Assembly: GCA_003314535.1 (NCBI GenBank)
Contig: POSG01000009.1
Span: 1 to 64,000 of the forward strand
Origin: Geobacter sp.
GTDB lineage: Bacteria; Desulfobacterota; Desulfuromonadia; Geobacterales; Geobacteraceae
DNA: 64,000 bases
Reading direction: 5' to 3'
Positions 24,352-33,626 of this stretch are shown here, one piece after another; position 1 is the first letter of the stretch; every line of letters starts with the position of its first letter. The notes beneath the pieces were generated by a model. That model saw only the letters and a list, made by a program, of their open reading frames with translations. It was not told where the DNA came from and did not search any database. Both the position numbers and the translations under genes were made by a program.

Positions 24352-27300
24352 AGCGGACGACCTTTGCCATATCCGCAGCAACCCTCGCCCTCCTTTTCGC
24401 CGTTGCAGCCGGCTTCGTCTGGTGGCTGTTTGCCACTCCGCAAGGCGCTTGGAAGATCCTTTCCATGTCGGCAGACGCCGCAGGCGTGAACCTGAAGGTG
24501 GGACAGTTGAAGGGAAGCTTTTCCCACGGGCTCGAATTGAGGGAAATCACTCTGCGATCTCCCCATCTCGAAGCGAGGGCAGGTTTCTTCCACCTTGATT
24601 TCAGGCCCATGCTGCTCATCACCGGCAACGTAGTCGCAGACAGCATCCGGATAAGTGGCGTGACCATCAAAGACCTCCGTCCGGAAAAAGCCAAACCACC
24701 CGAACTGACCTGGCCGGTCCTGCCGGCATGGACATCCCGCATTCAGGGATGGGTCAATTCCATCACCATCCGGGACATGTCCTACCAGCGGCTGGAGCGG
24801 GATCCGGTCCTGATCAACAGCATCAGCACCCGCCTGGACTGGCGGGAGGGGCATGCCATACTGGGCAATCTGCTCGTGGACTCGCCGAAAGGAAGGGTGG
24901 CCGGCAACGGGCACGCGAGTTTCCGCGAGCAGCGGCTGGGAATTTCCATGACAATAGCCCCGGCAGGGGCGCTTGCGGGATTTTCAGCTTTCCTCGTCGA
25001 TGCGGATCTGAAGCCTGCACGGGGAACGGAACAGTCCTCCGGAGTCGTCCGGCTCGGCGCCCTTTCCGCCAGGAAACGCTGGGCCGAGCTATCCGCGGGG
25101 CTGGGCGTGACGCGCTCTTCTTTACAGCTCCGCAACATCGTGCTCACGGAACCCGGGCGCAAAGGCAAACTGACCGGCAAGGGAAGCATTTCTTTCGAGA
25201 AGGCGAACCCGGCCGTCAGCATCGAGCTGAAAGCTGAGAACGTCGACCTGTCAACCGAGCTGCCAGCTCTTCCGCCAGTATCGGGGACCTTTAGTCTTGC
25301 AGGAACCCTGGAAAGCTACCAAGGCTTCTTCTCGCTCGCCACGGACTCCAAAGATTGGCGTTCGGTCCGTCTCTCCGGATCAATAACCGGAAACGGGAAA
25401 GGCGCCGACATTGCGCTCAGCCGCGGTGCTGTCATGGGAGGCACACTCACCGGGTCAGTCTCTGCCGGATGGGAAGCCGGCATCAGTCTTTCAGCAGCCG
25501 TTCACGGCCGGAACCTGAACCCGGCGCGGATCACGCGGGACTGGAACGGCCTGGTGAACCTGGAGCTGACCGGAAAGCTGCGCCGTACCGGCACGTCGAC
25601 TGTTGCCACGCTGGATGCGTCTTTTCCCCGGAGCCGACTTCGCGGCAGGGCGCTTGACGGAAAGTTGTCAGCCAGCCTTCGGGACGGCAATGTAACAATC
25701 CATCGCGCAATCCTCGACGGAAAGGGATTCCGCATCCGCGCCTCTGGAGATCTGGCACGGAAAATAGATTTTTACGCATACGTTTCAGACCTGTCCGGCC
25801 TGGTTCCGGGAGCCGGCGGCATGCTCCGGGCAACGGGGGACCTCCAGCGGCGCAAAGGATTACTCGGATTCACAGCGACCGGCCTTGCGGAAAAATTGCG
25901 TATCGGACGGTTCGGCGCACAAGCGGTCTCCTTCAGTTCTTATCTGGGAGCAACGCCGACCCGGCAGTTCAATGTCCGGGCGACAGCGCGCGGGTTCAGC
26001 GCGGGCAGCTTCCAGGCGGCGACAGCTTTCCTCGAAGCTTCCGGGACAGCGGCGCGCCATGCCGTCCGCCTCGTTCTCGGTTCAACAACAGCATCGCTCG
26101 AGGCCCAACTGGAAGGAAGCTTCAAGGCATCTGTCTGGCAAGGGAGGCTCGCGCGCCTTGCCGGACGGGACAGCATCGGTCCCTGGAACCTGCAGCAGCC
26201 GGCCGACATCAGGATATCCAGGACAGGGCTTGCGCTGAGCCCTTTCATCCTTGATGGAAATCCGGGGGAACGTTTCCAGATCCGGGGGGCTGCAAACCGG
26301 CAGTTCTCCAGCGGTTACGCAGAGGCATCGTGGCAGAAGCTGAACCTGGCCAGGATAGGCCAGTGGCTCAGCGGCGTAAGGATCACGGGCAGCGGGACCG
26401 GCCGGCTTTCCCTTCTTGCCCCGCAGAAAGGGGCCATAAGCGCCTCGGGCGACATGGAAATTTCCGGGTCGCTGTCTGCGGGCAAATACCAGGTCGATGT
26501 CCGGTCAGGACAGGTAACCCTGGAAACCAGGGGACGGAAACTGGAAGGCACCATCACCCTGGACACAGTCCGGCAGGGTCGCCTGAAAGCCAGGTTCGAA
26601 TCACTGCCGCCATCCGGCGGGCTGATCCCCCGAAACGGCGAACTTGACGCGCAACTTGAAGGCCTGGACATGAAGCTGCTCAATCCGTGGCTTCCGGGAG
26701 GCCTTGCACTGGAGGGAACCCTGACTGCTCGCACAGCGGGAGAATGGGGCCCCGGAGGCGCCGTCCGCCTCGCAGGCCGGGCTTCGGTCGCAGGCGGACT
26801 GGTCCGGCAGCAGCGAAAGGGGGGAGAACTGACCGCAACGCTGCGCACGGCGGCGCTTTCCTGGGACTGGAGCGGCAGCACCCTCTCGGGGGAAGCCGCT
26901 TTCGAGCTGAGCGACACCGGCCATCTGGCCGGCAGCTTCGCGCTCCCCCTCCCGGCAAGATTCCCCGCAGCCATGGATCCTGCCGGTCGTGTGGCCGTGA
27001 ACATTACCGGCACAATGAGAGAAAACGGACTCATGGCCGCCCTGTTCCCCGGCATGGTCCAGGAAAGCCGCGGCGAACTGGATATCGACCTGCGGGTTGG
27101 CAACACCTGGGGAGATCCCGCATTTTCGGGGCAGGCGCTTTTCAGCCGAGCAGGGATGTACCTCCCTCGCGCCGGCATAAGGCTCACCGACCTGCAGGCA
27201 AGCGCATCGCTTGAGCGGGACGGCATCAGGATCAGCTCGTTCTCGGCCAGTTCAGGCACGGGAACGATAAACGGCAGCGGATTCATCAGGCTGGCCGACT

Positions 27301-28259
27301 GGAAGACCGCGGGTTACCATGCCAGCCTGAAGGGAGACCGCTTCCAGCTCATGAACCTTCCCGAACTGCAGGTGGTAGGCTCGCCGATGCTGGACATCCA
27401 GGGAGAGGGGAAAAAGCTGACCGTCCGCGGAGAGATGGGCATACCCGAACTGCTCGTGGCAGGCCGCCAGACCCAGTCCGCGGTCAGGCCCAGCGCCGAC
27501 GTGATAGTGATCGATGCGCCGCCGAAGGAGGTCCGCGCTTTTCCGCTTGCACTGGACATGCAGGTCCGGGTGCTGTTCGGCGAGCGGGTATACGTCAAGA
27601 CGGAAGGAATAGACGCTCGCCTTTCCGGCGCCGTGGATCTTGTCATGCGGGGCCCCGACGACATCCGCGGCAAAGGTGAAATCCGCGTTGCTGAAGGCTC
27701 CTACCGGGCTTACGGCGTAAACCTCAAAATCGTCAAGGGACGCCTTGTGTATACCGGCGGCGCGGTGGACAGGCCAAACCTGGACATCATGGCACTTCGC
27801 ACCGTGGGAGAGGTGAAAGCGGGTGTCATCATCGGAGGAAACCTGAAGAGACCGGCAATACGGCTCTACTCCGAACCTGCGCTTTCCGACACCGATATAA
27901 TGGGATATATCGTGCTCGGGCATCCACTGACCGGCGATAAAGGGCAGATCGGCGACGTTATGCAGGCGGCCGGCCTCCTCCTCTCCGCGGGCCAGTCCAC
28001 CGTACTGCAAGAGCAGATCGGGCAAAGGTTCGGCCTGGATTCCATCGGAGTGGAAACCGACAAGAAGGACACTTCAAGCTCCATCGTCACGGTCGGCAAG
28101 TACCTGACGCCAAAACTGTTCATCAGCTACGGCAGGTCCCTTTTCTCGCCCACGACCTACCTGAAGGCACGCTACACCTTTTCCGACCGCTGGGAACTGG
28201 AGACCTGGACCGGAACCGAGAGCGGGGCCGATCTGTATTACAAGATCAACTTCGATTAG
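24348..28259 (+). CDS. tamB: TamB/YtfN-family (DUF490) inner-membrane-anchored envelope protein
   Basis: The GTG start lies inside the tamA stop (GTGA), a coupled start. The 1303-residue protein has one N-terminal membrane helix (about 8-29) and then a very long periplasmic beta-rich body. TamB proteins form a hydrophobic groove spanning the periplasm, thought to conduct lipids or unfolded outer-membrane proteins to TamA. The C-terminal DUF490 domain (about 950-1303) is clear, with GSYRAYGVNLKIVKGRLVY, PNLDIMALRT, DIMGYIVLGHPL and the terminal strand region YLKARYTFSDRWELETWTG. Length is in the normal range of the family. Confidence 0.92.
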   Translation: MKRTTFAISAATLALLFAVAAGFVWWLFATPQGAWKILSMSADAAGVNLKVGQLKGSFSHGLELREITLRSPHLEARAGFFHLDFRPMLLITGNVVADSIRISGVTIKDLRPEKAKPPELTWPVLPAWTSRIQGWVNSITIRDMSYQRLERDPVLINSISTRLDWREGHAILGNLLVDSPKGRVAGNGHASFREQRLGISMTIAPAGALAGFSAFLVDADLKPARGTEQSSGVVRLGALSARKRWAELSAGLGVTRSSLQLRNIVLTEPGRKGKLTGKGSISFEKANPAVSIELKAENVDLSTELPALPPVSGTFSLAGTLESYQGFFSLATDSKDWRSVRLSGSITGNGKGADIALSRGAVMGGTLTGSVSAGWEAGISLSAAVHGRNLNPARITRDWNGLVNLELTGKLRRTGTSTVATLDASFPRSRLRGRALDGKLSASLRDGNVTIHRAILDGKGFRIRASGDLARKIDFYAYVSDLSGLVPGAGGMLRATGDLQRRKGLLGFTATGLAEKLRIGRFGAQAVSFSSYLGATPTRQFNVRATARGFSAGSFQAATAFLEASGTAARHAVRLVLGSTTASLEAQLEGSFKASVWQGRLARLAGRDSIGPWNLQQPADIRISRTGLALSPFILDGNPGERFQIRGAANRQFSSGYAEASWQKLNLARIGQWLSGVRITGSGTGRLSLLAPQKGAISASGDMEISGSLSAGKYQVDVRSGQVTLETRGRKLEGTITLDTVRQGRLKARFESLPPSGGLIPRNGELDAQLEGLDMKLLNPWLPGGLALEGTLTARTAGEWGPGGAVRLAGRASVAGGLVRQQRKGGELTATLRTAALSWDWSGSTLSGEAAFELSDTGHLAGSFALPLPARFPAAMDPAGRVAVNITGTMRENGLMAALFPGMVQESRGELDIDLRVGNTWGDPAFSGQALFSRAGMYLPRAGIRLTDLQASASLERDGIRISSFSASSGTGTINGSGFIRLADWKTAGYHASLKGDRFQLMNLPELQVVGSPMLDIQGEGKKLTVRGEMGIPELLVAGRQTQSAVRPSADVIVIDAPPKEVRAFPLALDMQVRVLFGERVYVKTEGIDARLSGAVDLVMRGPDDIRGKGEIRVAEGSYRAYGVNLKIVKGRLVYTGGAVDRPNLDIMALRTVGEVKAGVIIGGNLKRPAIRLYSEPALSDTDIMGYIVLGHPLTGDKGQIGDVMQAAGLLLSAGQSTVLQEQIGQRFGLDSIGVETDKKDTSSSIVTVGKYLTPKLFISYGRSLFSPTTYLKARYTFSDRWELETWTGTESGADLYYKINFD

Positions 28260-28614
28260 TTTCCAGCCGGAAAGGGTGCTTTTCCGCCCTGGCTGTGTCA
28301 ATCTGCGGACTTGTTTGTGCGACATACTATAAGTATGCCTCCGCGCAACTCCTTGATTTCCTTGCCAGGACGAAAAATCCCCTCTTTCCGATCTGGAAAC
28401 TTTATTGTTTAATATCAGGACTTTCCGATAGATGCTCACACCTCTCTGGAACTCCGTCCGCATGCAGCATACCATCCCCATCCCGTAACGATTTCTCATT
28501 ATTCGATTGAAACATAAAACCGTTTTATGTTATCCATTGGGCAGCCATCCGAACCGGTCCGGGCAGGGAACACTCAAGCAGCCGGGCCGGAAGACATCAG
28601 AAGAGGAGCCGCCG
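28260..28614. other. Intergenic region between tamB and the rhomboid gene
   Basis: No gene is supported. It contains the palindrome CATACTATAAGTATG at about 28323-28337, lying next to a -10-like TATAAG, which could be an operator. A GC-rich hairpin follows the tamB stop (28263-28295, CAGCC...GGCTG) but has no T-run. Confidence 0.4.
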
Positions 28615-30261
28615 ATGCCGACCATGAGTGATTATTTCAAACAGCACGAAGAGCAGGCGTTCATTCTCAAGGCCTTCCTGACCATACTCGCCATAATTTT
28701 CGTGAAGAAGTATCTCAGCGGCCTGCTGTTGCTGCTCATCCTCCTTTTCCCGATAGCTTTTCTCCTGTACATCCGCATGGTCGCAGCCTCAGAAGGCAGA
28801 AGCACCTTCGACATACTCAAGCAGCACATCACGCTCATTCCGGTGCCGCGCGCCGAACGGGACCGGAAACGGGAAGTCGTCCCCTGGGTTACCTACGGTA
28901 TTATCCTGGCAAACGCCATGATCTTCTACGGTTACCAGTCCGCCGAAGGGACGGACCTCAAGTACATCAGCGACAACCTCGTGTTTCTCCCCCAGGCTCC
29001 GAAAGCCTGGAACGTCGTGGCCAGCGCCTTCACTTCCATTTTCCTCCATGGAAGCGGCGGCCATCTCTGGGGCAACATGCTGTTCCTCTGGATGCTGGGC
29101 GCAGCGGTGGAGCGGCGTGTCGGTCATCCGCAATTCTTTCTGCTCTACCTCATCACCGGGCTTTGCGGCGGCATGGTCTTCGTTCTTTCGTATTTGCTCG
29201 CGACGGGGGAACCAGGGCACCTGCTGGGAGCGTCAGGCGCCATAGCCGGCATCATGGGAATCTTCACCATCCGCTGCTACTTCAAGAGCATGACCGTCCC
29301 GATACCCATCGTGTGGCCGATCAGCTTCAAGTTGACCTTGAATTCACTGGTCATCATAGGCCTGTTCTTCCTGCGCGACCTTTCCGGAGGCATCAGCCAA
29401 ATCTCCGACGCCGCGGTGTCGAACGTCGGCCACTGGGCACACCTGGGCGGGATGGTCACCGGGATGGCCCTTGCCGCCTTCCTGAAACTCGGCAGTGAAG
29501 CAGTGGAAGAACGGCACCTGGAGATCGGCATCAAGGCTGTCGGCTCATCGGTGGGCTTCGGTGGAGGAGAAGAGTCGCTGAGAAAGGTCCTGGAGCGCAA
29601 TCCCGACAACTGGGAGGCGCTCCTCGCGCTGGCCCGCCTCAGGTCCAAATTCTCCGCCAGCAGCGAAGGAGCGGAACTGTATGCCAAAGCCATCGGTCTG
29701 CAACTGAGGGGCAACCCCGGAGAAGCGGCGCAGACTTTCCTGGAATATTGGAAGACTTACCAGAAGCCTCTGGCCCCGGACGCAATGGCCTCACTTGCCA
29801 TGATGTTCCAGCGATTGGGTGACAGCGACACGGCGACACGCTGCCTGGAAGCGGTCATCAGGTCAACCGACGCCACACCTGAACAGCGCCGCAAGGCGTT
29901 GGCCAACTGCGCCCTGATGCTCGACAAGATGGGATTCGAAGATGCCGCCAAGGGCTATTATGAAGACCTGGTGAGGGAATTCCCCCTCTGCGACGAAGCG
30001 GAACGGGCGTATGCCAGGCTCGGCAGGAACAGGCCGGAAGCCGTGAGCGACGCCATGCAGAGAACAAGTGCCGTTGCGGCCAAAACATCATCAGTCGCCT
30101 CCGTCACACCTGCCGCCACGCGTGAGGAACCCAGAACCTGCCCTGAATGCAATTCCGCAATGCATAAGAGGCGAGCGGGAAAAGGTCCCCAGGCAGGCAA
30201 GCTTTTCTGGGTATGTTCCTCCTACCCCGACTGCCGGCAAGTCATGCCTGTCGCGGAATGA
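28615..30261 (+). CDS. Rhomboid intramembrane serine protease fused to TPR repeats and a topoisomerase-type zinc ribbon
   Basis: The ATG at 28615 has GAGGAG upstream and gives 548 residues. Two hydrophobic helices (16-52) precede the rhomboid core (about 88-290). The catalytic pair is S207 (GASGAI) and H276 (AHLGG), with the oxyanion/loop motif H150-LWGN154. TPR-like helices occupy about 310-480. The C-terminal 40 residues (from C509) form a four-cysteine zinc ribbon, CPEC...FWVCSSYPDC, of the kind found at the C-terminus of topoisomerase I. Rhomboids cleave membrane proteins within the bilayer. The added cytosolic modules may recruit substrates; this is unknown. Confidence 0.88.
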   Translation: MPTMSDYFKQHEEQAFILKAFLTILAIIFVKKYLSGLLLLLILLFPIAFLLYIRMVAASEGRSTFDILKQHITLIPVPRAERDRKREVVPWVTYGIILANAMIFYGYQSAEGTDLKYISDNLVFLPQAPKAWNVVASAFTSIFLHGSGGHLWGNMLFLWMLGAAVERRVGHPQFFLLYLITGLCGGMVFVLSYLLATGEPGHLLGASGAIAGIMGIFTIRCYFKSMTVPIPIVWPISFKLTLNSLVIIGLFFLRDLSGGISQISDAAVSNVGHWAHLGGMVTGMALAAFLKLGSEAVEERHLEIGIKAVGSSVGFGGGEESLRKVLERNPDNWEALLALARLRSKFSASSEGAELYAKAIGLQLRGNPGEAAQTFLEYWKTYQKPLAPDAMASLAMMFQRLGDSDTATRCLEAVIRSTDATPEQRRKALANCALMLDKMGFEDAAKGYYEDLVREFPLCDEAERAYARLGRNRPEAVSDAMQRTSAVAAKTSSVASVTPAATREEPRTCPECNSAMHKRRAGKGPQAGKLFWVCSSYPDCRQVMPVAE

Positions 30262-30432
30262 ATGATCACCTCCCGAATGTCTGCCGAAGCAAACCCGTCC
30301 CGTCCTCTTCGCTTTCGTGCTTGTCAACGCAACCCCGAACCGTGCGTTTAAAAAAAATGAAACGGTGCTGAGCTGCAAGCGGTACAATAAAGCTGCTGCA
30401 GTTTCTTCACTAACCAGGGCCAGGAGACAATC

Positions 30433-30792
30433 ATGAGAAAGAACGTCTTGATCTTGCTGCTTTTGCTGGCAACTATTCCCACAGGAGCCGTTTCCTGTTA
30501 TGCGGGAGGCCATGGGTACCATAACGGGCACTTCAGCGGCAGCATCTGGATAGGCCCCGGCTGGGGCGCTGCCTGGCCGGTTCCTTATTATCCGCCGTAT
30601 AATCCATACTACGTACCGCGCACGCTTGTTCAACCAGGCTACGGGGATAATGTCCGGGCCCCGGCCCCGGAAGAGGAGGATTACTGGTACTACTGCCGCC
30701 AGCCCGAAGGATATTATCCGTACATCAAGAAATGTCCCGGCGGCTGGATGAAGGTCGTGCCGCCACCGGAAGCGCCGGAAGGGGAGGAATGA
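30433..30792 (+). CDS. Small secreted tyrosine/proline-rich protein, unknown function
   Basis: The 119-residue protein has a signal peptide (MRKNVLILLLLLATIPTGAVSCYAG) and a mature part rich in Gly, Tyr and Pro (IGPGWGAAWPVPYYPPYNPYY). Its C-terminus carries a pattern seen in many proteobacterial small exported proteins, with YYCRQPEGYYPYIKKC followed by PGGWMKVVPP. The two cysteines of this motif could form a disulfide. It sits 4 nt before a glycine-zipper lipoprotein, so the two are co-expressed. Function is not known; a cell-envelope role is likely. Confidence 0.7.
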   Translation: MRKNVLILLLLLATIPTGAVSCYAGGHGYHNGHFSGSIWIGPGWGAAWPVPYYPPYNPYYVPRTLVQPGYGDNVRAPAPEEEDYWYYCRQPEGYYPYIKKCPGGWMKVVPPPEAPEGEE

Positions 30793-30796
30793 CGCC

Positions 30797-31330
30797 ATGG
30801 GAAAAAGAATGCGGTATTACATTTCGACAATCGCGCTCCTCGCCCTGGGGGGGTGCGTCACCATGCCCAGCGGGCCGAGCGTGATGGTCTTGCCCGAGCC
30901 GGGGAAACCTTTCGAGCAGTTCCAGGCCGAAGATGTTTCGTGCCGGCAGTGGGCGGCGCAGCGGCTGGGAATGTCCCCTGAATACACGGCCAATCAGAAC
31001 GCCGTCACGGGGGCAGTGGTCGGCACCTTGATAGGAGCGGGATTGGGAGCGGCGCTCGGCGCCGCCGGCGGCGATCCGGGCCTCGGGGCCGCCATAGGCG
31101 CAGGCAGCGGGCTCTTCGTGGGCACAGCCTCGGGAGCGGAAGCCGGCCAGGTTTACGGATGGGAAGCGCAGCGTCAGTACGACATCGCGTACCAGCAGTG
31201 CATGTACGCAAAGGGAAACCAGATCCCGGGAGCAGCGCGGAAGGCTTATCGCAGCAGGAGGATGCCGCCCCCGCCGCCGGGATGGACGCCACCGGCCGAT
31301 TCCTACCCGGCTCAGGAACCGGCCCCCTAA
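30797..31330 (+). CDS. Glycine-zipper lipoprotein, unknown function
   Basis: The 177-residue protein has a lipoprotein signal ending LLALGGC (lipobox, Cys about 20). The middle (about 69-115) is a glycine-zipper stretch, AVVGTLIGAGLGAALGAAGG, likely to insert in membranes as paired helices. The C-terminus is proline-rich. Such outer-membrane lipoproteins are common neighbours of small secreted proteins in this bacterial group. Residues VSCRQWAAQ and YQQCMYAKGN provide two further cysteines. The gene ends just before a strong hairpin. Function is not assignable. Confidence 0.75.
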   Translation: MGKRMRYYISTIALLALGGCVTMPSGPSVMVLPEPGKPFEQFQAEDVSCRQWAAQRLGMSPEYTANQNAVTGAVVGTLIGAGLGAALGAAGGDPGLGAAIGAGSGLFVGTASGAEAGQVYGWEAQRQYDIAYQQCMYAKGNQIPGAARKAYRSRRMPPPPPGWTPPADSYPAQEPAP

Positions 31331-31338
31331 CAACAAAA

Positions 31339-31371
31339 AGACCTGCCAGGTTTCAAAAACCTGGCAGGTCT
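31339..31371. terminator. Strong bidirectional hairpin terminator
   Basis: AGACCTGCCAGGTTT (31339-31353), a 3-nt loop, and AAACCTGGCAGGTCT form a perfect 15-bp stem. On the minus strand it is followed by TTTTTGTTG, a good rho-independent tail for the cupin gene ending at 31374; on the plus strand it terminates the lipoprotein gene less ideally. Confidence 0.9.
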
Positions 31372-31373
31372 CG

Positions 31374-31724
31374 TTATTGTGTCTCTACCCGCTGGTAATC
31401 ATCACTCAGCCGCACGATATCATCCTCTCCAAGGTATTCCCCGCTTTGCACCTCGATAATGGTCAATGGGATGATCCCGGGATTTTCCAGCCTGTGGACG
31501 GTACCCATGGGAATGAAAGTGGACTCGTTGACGTTGACGATGAACTCGCGGTCGCGGCAGGTCACCCTGGCTGTCCCGGACACCACTATCCAGTGCTCGC
31601 TCCGATGATGGTGCATCTGGAGAGACAGGCGGTGGCCCGGGGCCACCTCGATGCGCTTTATCTTGTAGTGGCTGTTTTCATCCAGCACGGTGTAACTGCC
31701 CCAGGGACGTTCACCCTTTTCCAT
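31374..31724 (-). CDS. Cupin, mannose-6-phosphate isomerase type II-like domain
   Basis: The start at 31724 has AAGGAG five nt upstream and gives a 116-residue single-cupin protein. It matches the isomerase domain of type II phosphomannose isomerase/GDP-mannose pyrophosphorylase: RPWGSYTVL, LSLQMHHHRSEHWIVVSGTA with the metal-binding histidines and Glu, and PMGTVHRLENPG. It may interconvert mannose-6-phosphate and fructose-6-phosphate as a stand-alone isomerase, or serve a related sugar nucleotide step. It overlaps the rfbD 3' end by 14 nt and is the last gene of the unit. Confidence 0.85.
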   Translation of the reverse strand: MEKGERPWGSYTVLDENSHYKIKRIEVAPGHRLSLQMHHHRSEHWIVVSGTARVTCRDREFIVNVNESTFIPMGTVHRLENPGIIPLTIIEVQSGEYLGEDDIVRLSDDYQRVETQ

Positions 31725-32553
31725 GTGAACTCCTTGCAACCAGGTATTTTTTCAGGGCTTCACGCCACCCCTCCGGACCATGTCCCGTATCCCTTTCCAT
31801 CTTGTAGCAATCAAGCACCGAGAAGAGGGGCCTGGGAGCAGGACGACCCAGCTCATCGGTCGTGATGGGCCTGACCCGCGTCTTCATGCCTGACTCCCGG
31901 AAGATCGCCTCGGCAAAGCCATGCCACGAACAGGAGCCCGAATTAGCCGCATGATACGTGCCGCGACAATCTTTCTCGATCAAGGCTGCAATTGCAAGCG
32001 CCAGGTCAACGGTCCACGTAGGAGAACCGAACTGATCGTTCACCACCGAGACCTCATCCCTCTCCAGTCCCACACGGAGCATGGTCTCGACGAAATTCCT
32101 GCCGTGGAGGCCATAGAGCCACTGCGTCCTGACGATAAGGTGGTCCGGGTTCATGCGGGCATATTCCTCTCCGGCAAGCTTGGATCTGCCGTACACGCTG
32201 ATGGGGTTTACCGTTGCGTCTTCCCGCAGCGGCGCATCCCCTTTACCGTCAAACACGTAGTCAGAGCTGACCTGCACCAGCTTCGCCCCTATTTCGGCCG
32301 TCACTACCGCCAGGTTCCTCACTCCGTCGCCATTCACCCGGAACGCCAGGTCGCGGTTGGCTTCGCAACCGTCCACGTCGGTATAGGCAATGGCGTTTAT
32401 TACCACGCCCGGCTCGAGGCGTTTAAGGGTTTCGCTTACCGAAGAAAACGACGTGATATCCATATCGTCCCGGAAAGTGCCCTGCGCCCTTTCCCCGAAA
32501 AGTTCCAGCAGGTCTTGCCCCAGCATGCCGCGGGCGCCGGCGACGACAATCAT
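31711..32553 (-). CDS. rfbD: dTDP-4-dehydrorhamnose reductase
   Basis: RfbD reduces dTDP-4-keto-L-rhamnose to dTDP-L-rhamnose using NAD(P)H. The start at 32553 overlaps the rfbB stop (ATGA); 280 residues. A Rossmann nucleotide motif MIVVAGARGMLGQDLLE opens the protein, INAIAYTDVDGCE follows, and the short-chain dehydrogenase triad is visible in VSSDYVFDG with YGRSKLAGE (Tyr and Lys). The C-terminal region has RPLFSVLDCYK. The companion genes rfbA and rfbC are not in the window, so dTDP-rhamnose synthesis must be completed elsewhere. Confidence 0.93.
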   Translation of the reverse strand: MIVVAGARGMLGQDLLELFGERAQGTFRDDMDITSFSSVSETLKRLEPGVVINAIAYTDVDGCEANRDLAFRVNGDGVRNLAVVTAEIGAKLVQVSSDYVFDGKGDAPLREDATVNPISVYGRSKLAGEEYARMNPDHLIVRTQWLYGLHGRNFVETMLRVGLERDEVSVVNDQFGSPTWTVDLALAIAALIEKDCRGTYHAANSGSCSWHGFAEAIFRESGMKTRVRPITTDELGRPAPRPLFSVLDCYKMERDTGHGPEGWREALKKYLVARSSHGKG

Positions 32554-33626
32554 GCCCTGCCCCCGTACATCTTCTCGTAGTAATCGCGGTAGGCGCCCGA
32601 AGTGACTTCCCGCACCCATTCCTGGTTTGCCAGGTACCAGTCGATGGTTTCGGCGATTCCCCGCTCGAACGTGTACGAAGGCTCCCAGCCCAGGTCGGCG
32701 CGCATCCTGGACGCATCGATGGCATAGCGCCGGTCATGCCCCGGCCGGTCCTTCACGAACGTGACCAGGGAGCGGTTCGTTCCCGCCACCCGTGCCAGCC
32801 TTGCGTCCAGAAGGTCGCAGACCAGGTTGACGATATCGATATTCTTCCATTCGTTATTGCCGCCCACGTTGTACACCCCTCCGGGCTGTCCGCTCCTCAG
32901 GACCGTATCAACCGCACGGGAATGGTCCATCACGTGCAGCCAGTCCCGCACGTTGAGGCCATCGCCGTAAACCGGCAGCGGCTTTTCCGCGATTATGTTG
33001 TGGATCATCAGCGGGATCAGCTTTTCCGGAAACTGGTACGGGCCGTAGTTGTTCGAGCAGCGGGTATTGAGCGTGGGGAAGCCGTATGTCTCGCGGTAAG
33101 CGCGCACCAGCAGGTCGGCGCCTGCCTTGCTGGCCGAATAGGGCGAATTGGCCGCCAGAGGCGTCGATTCCGTGAACAGCCCGCTCGGCCCCAGGCTTCC
33201 ATAGACCTCGTCCGTGGACACCTGGAGAAAGCGGAAATCCTCCACGGCCTTTGACACCCAGTGCTTTCGGCTCTCCTCCAGGAGGACCTGGGTCCCAAGG
33301 ACATTGGTCCGGACGAACACCTCAGGCCCCAAGATGGAGCGGTCCACATGGGATTCGGCTGCGAAGTGGACGACAGCGTCCACCTTCTCCCGTGACAGGA
33401 TCGAAGCGACAAGATCCCCGTCGCACACGTCACCCCGCACAAAGCAGTACCCCGGTTGCGAATCCACCCCCTTCAGATTCCTCAGGTTGCCGGCATAGGT
33501 CAGGATATCGAGATTGGTGAGCCTGGTCCCGGGATAGCGTTCCAGAAAATAACGAATGAAGTTCGAGCCGATGAAACCGGCGCCACCGGTGACCAGAACG
33601 GACCGGGGAGTGAAACTGTCTGACAT
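32550..33626 (-). CDS. rfbB: dTDP-glucose 4,6-dehydratase
   Basis: RfbB converts dTDP-D-glucose to dTDP-4-keto-6-deoxy-D-glucose, an early step to rhamnose and other deoxysugars. The 358-residue protein begins with the Rossmann motif VTGGAGFIGSNFIRYFLERYP and contains the conserved HFAAESHVDRS, STDEVYGSLG (Thr, Asp, Glu of the active site), and the catalytic YSASKAGAD (Tyr and Lys). NNYGPYQFPEKLIP and GRNAGHDRRYAID-like PGHDRRYAIDA follow. An AGGAGG site precedes the ATG. It heads the rfbB-rfbD-cupin unit, supplying lipopolysaccharide or other glycan precursors. Confidence 0.96.
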   Translation of the reverse strand: MSDSFTPRSVLVTGGAGFIGSNFIRYFLERYPGTRLTNLDILTYAGNLRNLKGVDSQPGYCFVRGDVCDGDLVASILSREKVDAVVHFAAESHVDRSILGPEVFVRTNVLGTQVLLEESRKHWVSKAVEDFRFLQVSTDEVYGSLGPSGLFTESTPLAANSPYSASKAGADLLVRAYRETYGFPTLNTRCSNNYGPYQFPEKLIPLMIHNIIAEKPLPVYGDGLNVRDWLHVMDHSRAVDTVLRSGQPGGVYNVGGNNEWKNIDIVNLVCDLLDARLARVAGTNRSLVTFVKDRPGHDRRYAIDASRMRADLGWEPSYTFERGIAETIDWYLANQEWVREVTSGAYRDYYEKMYGGRA

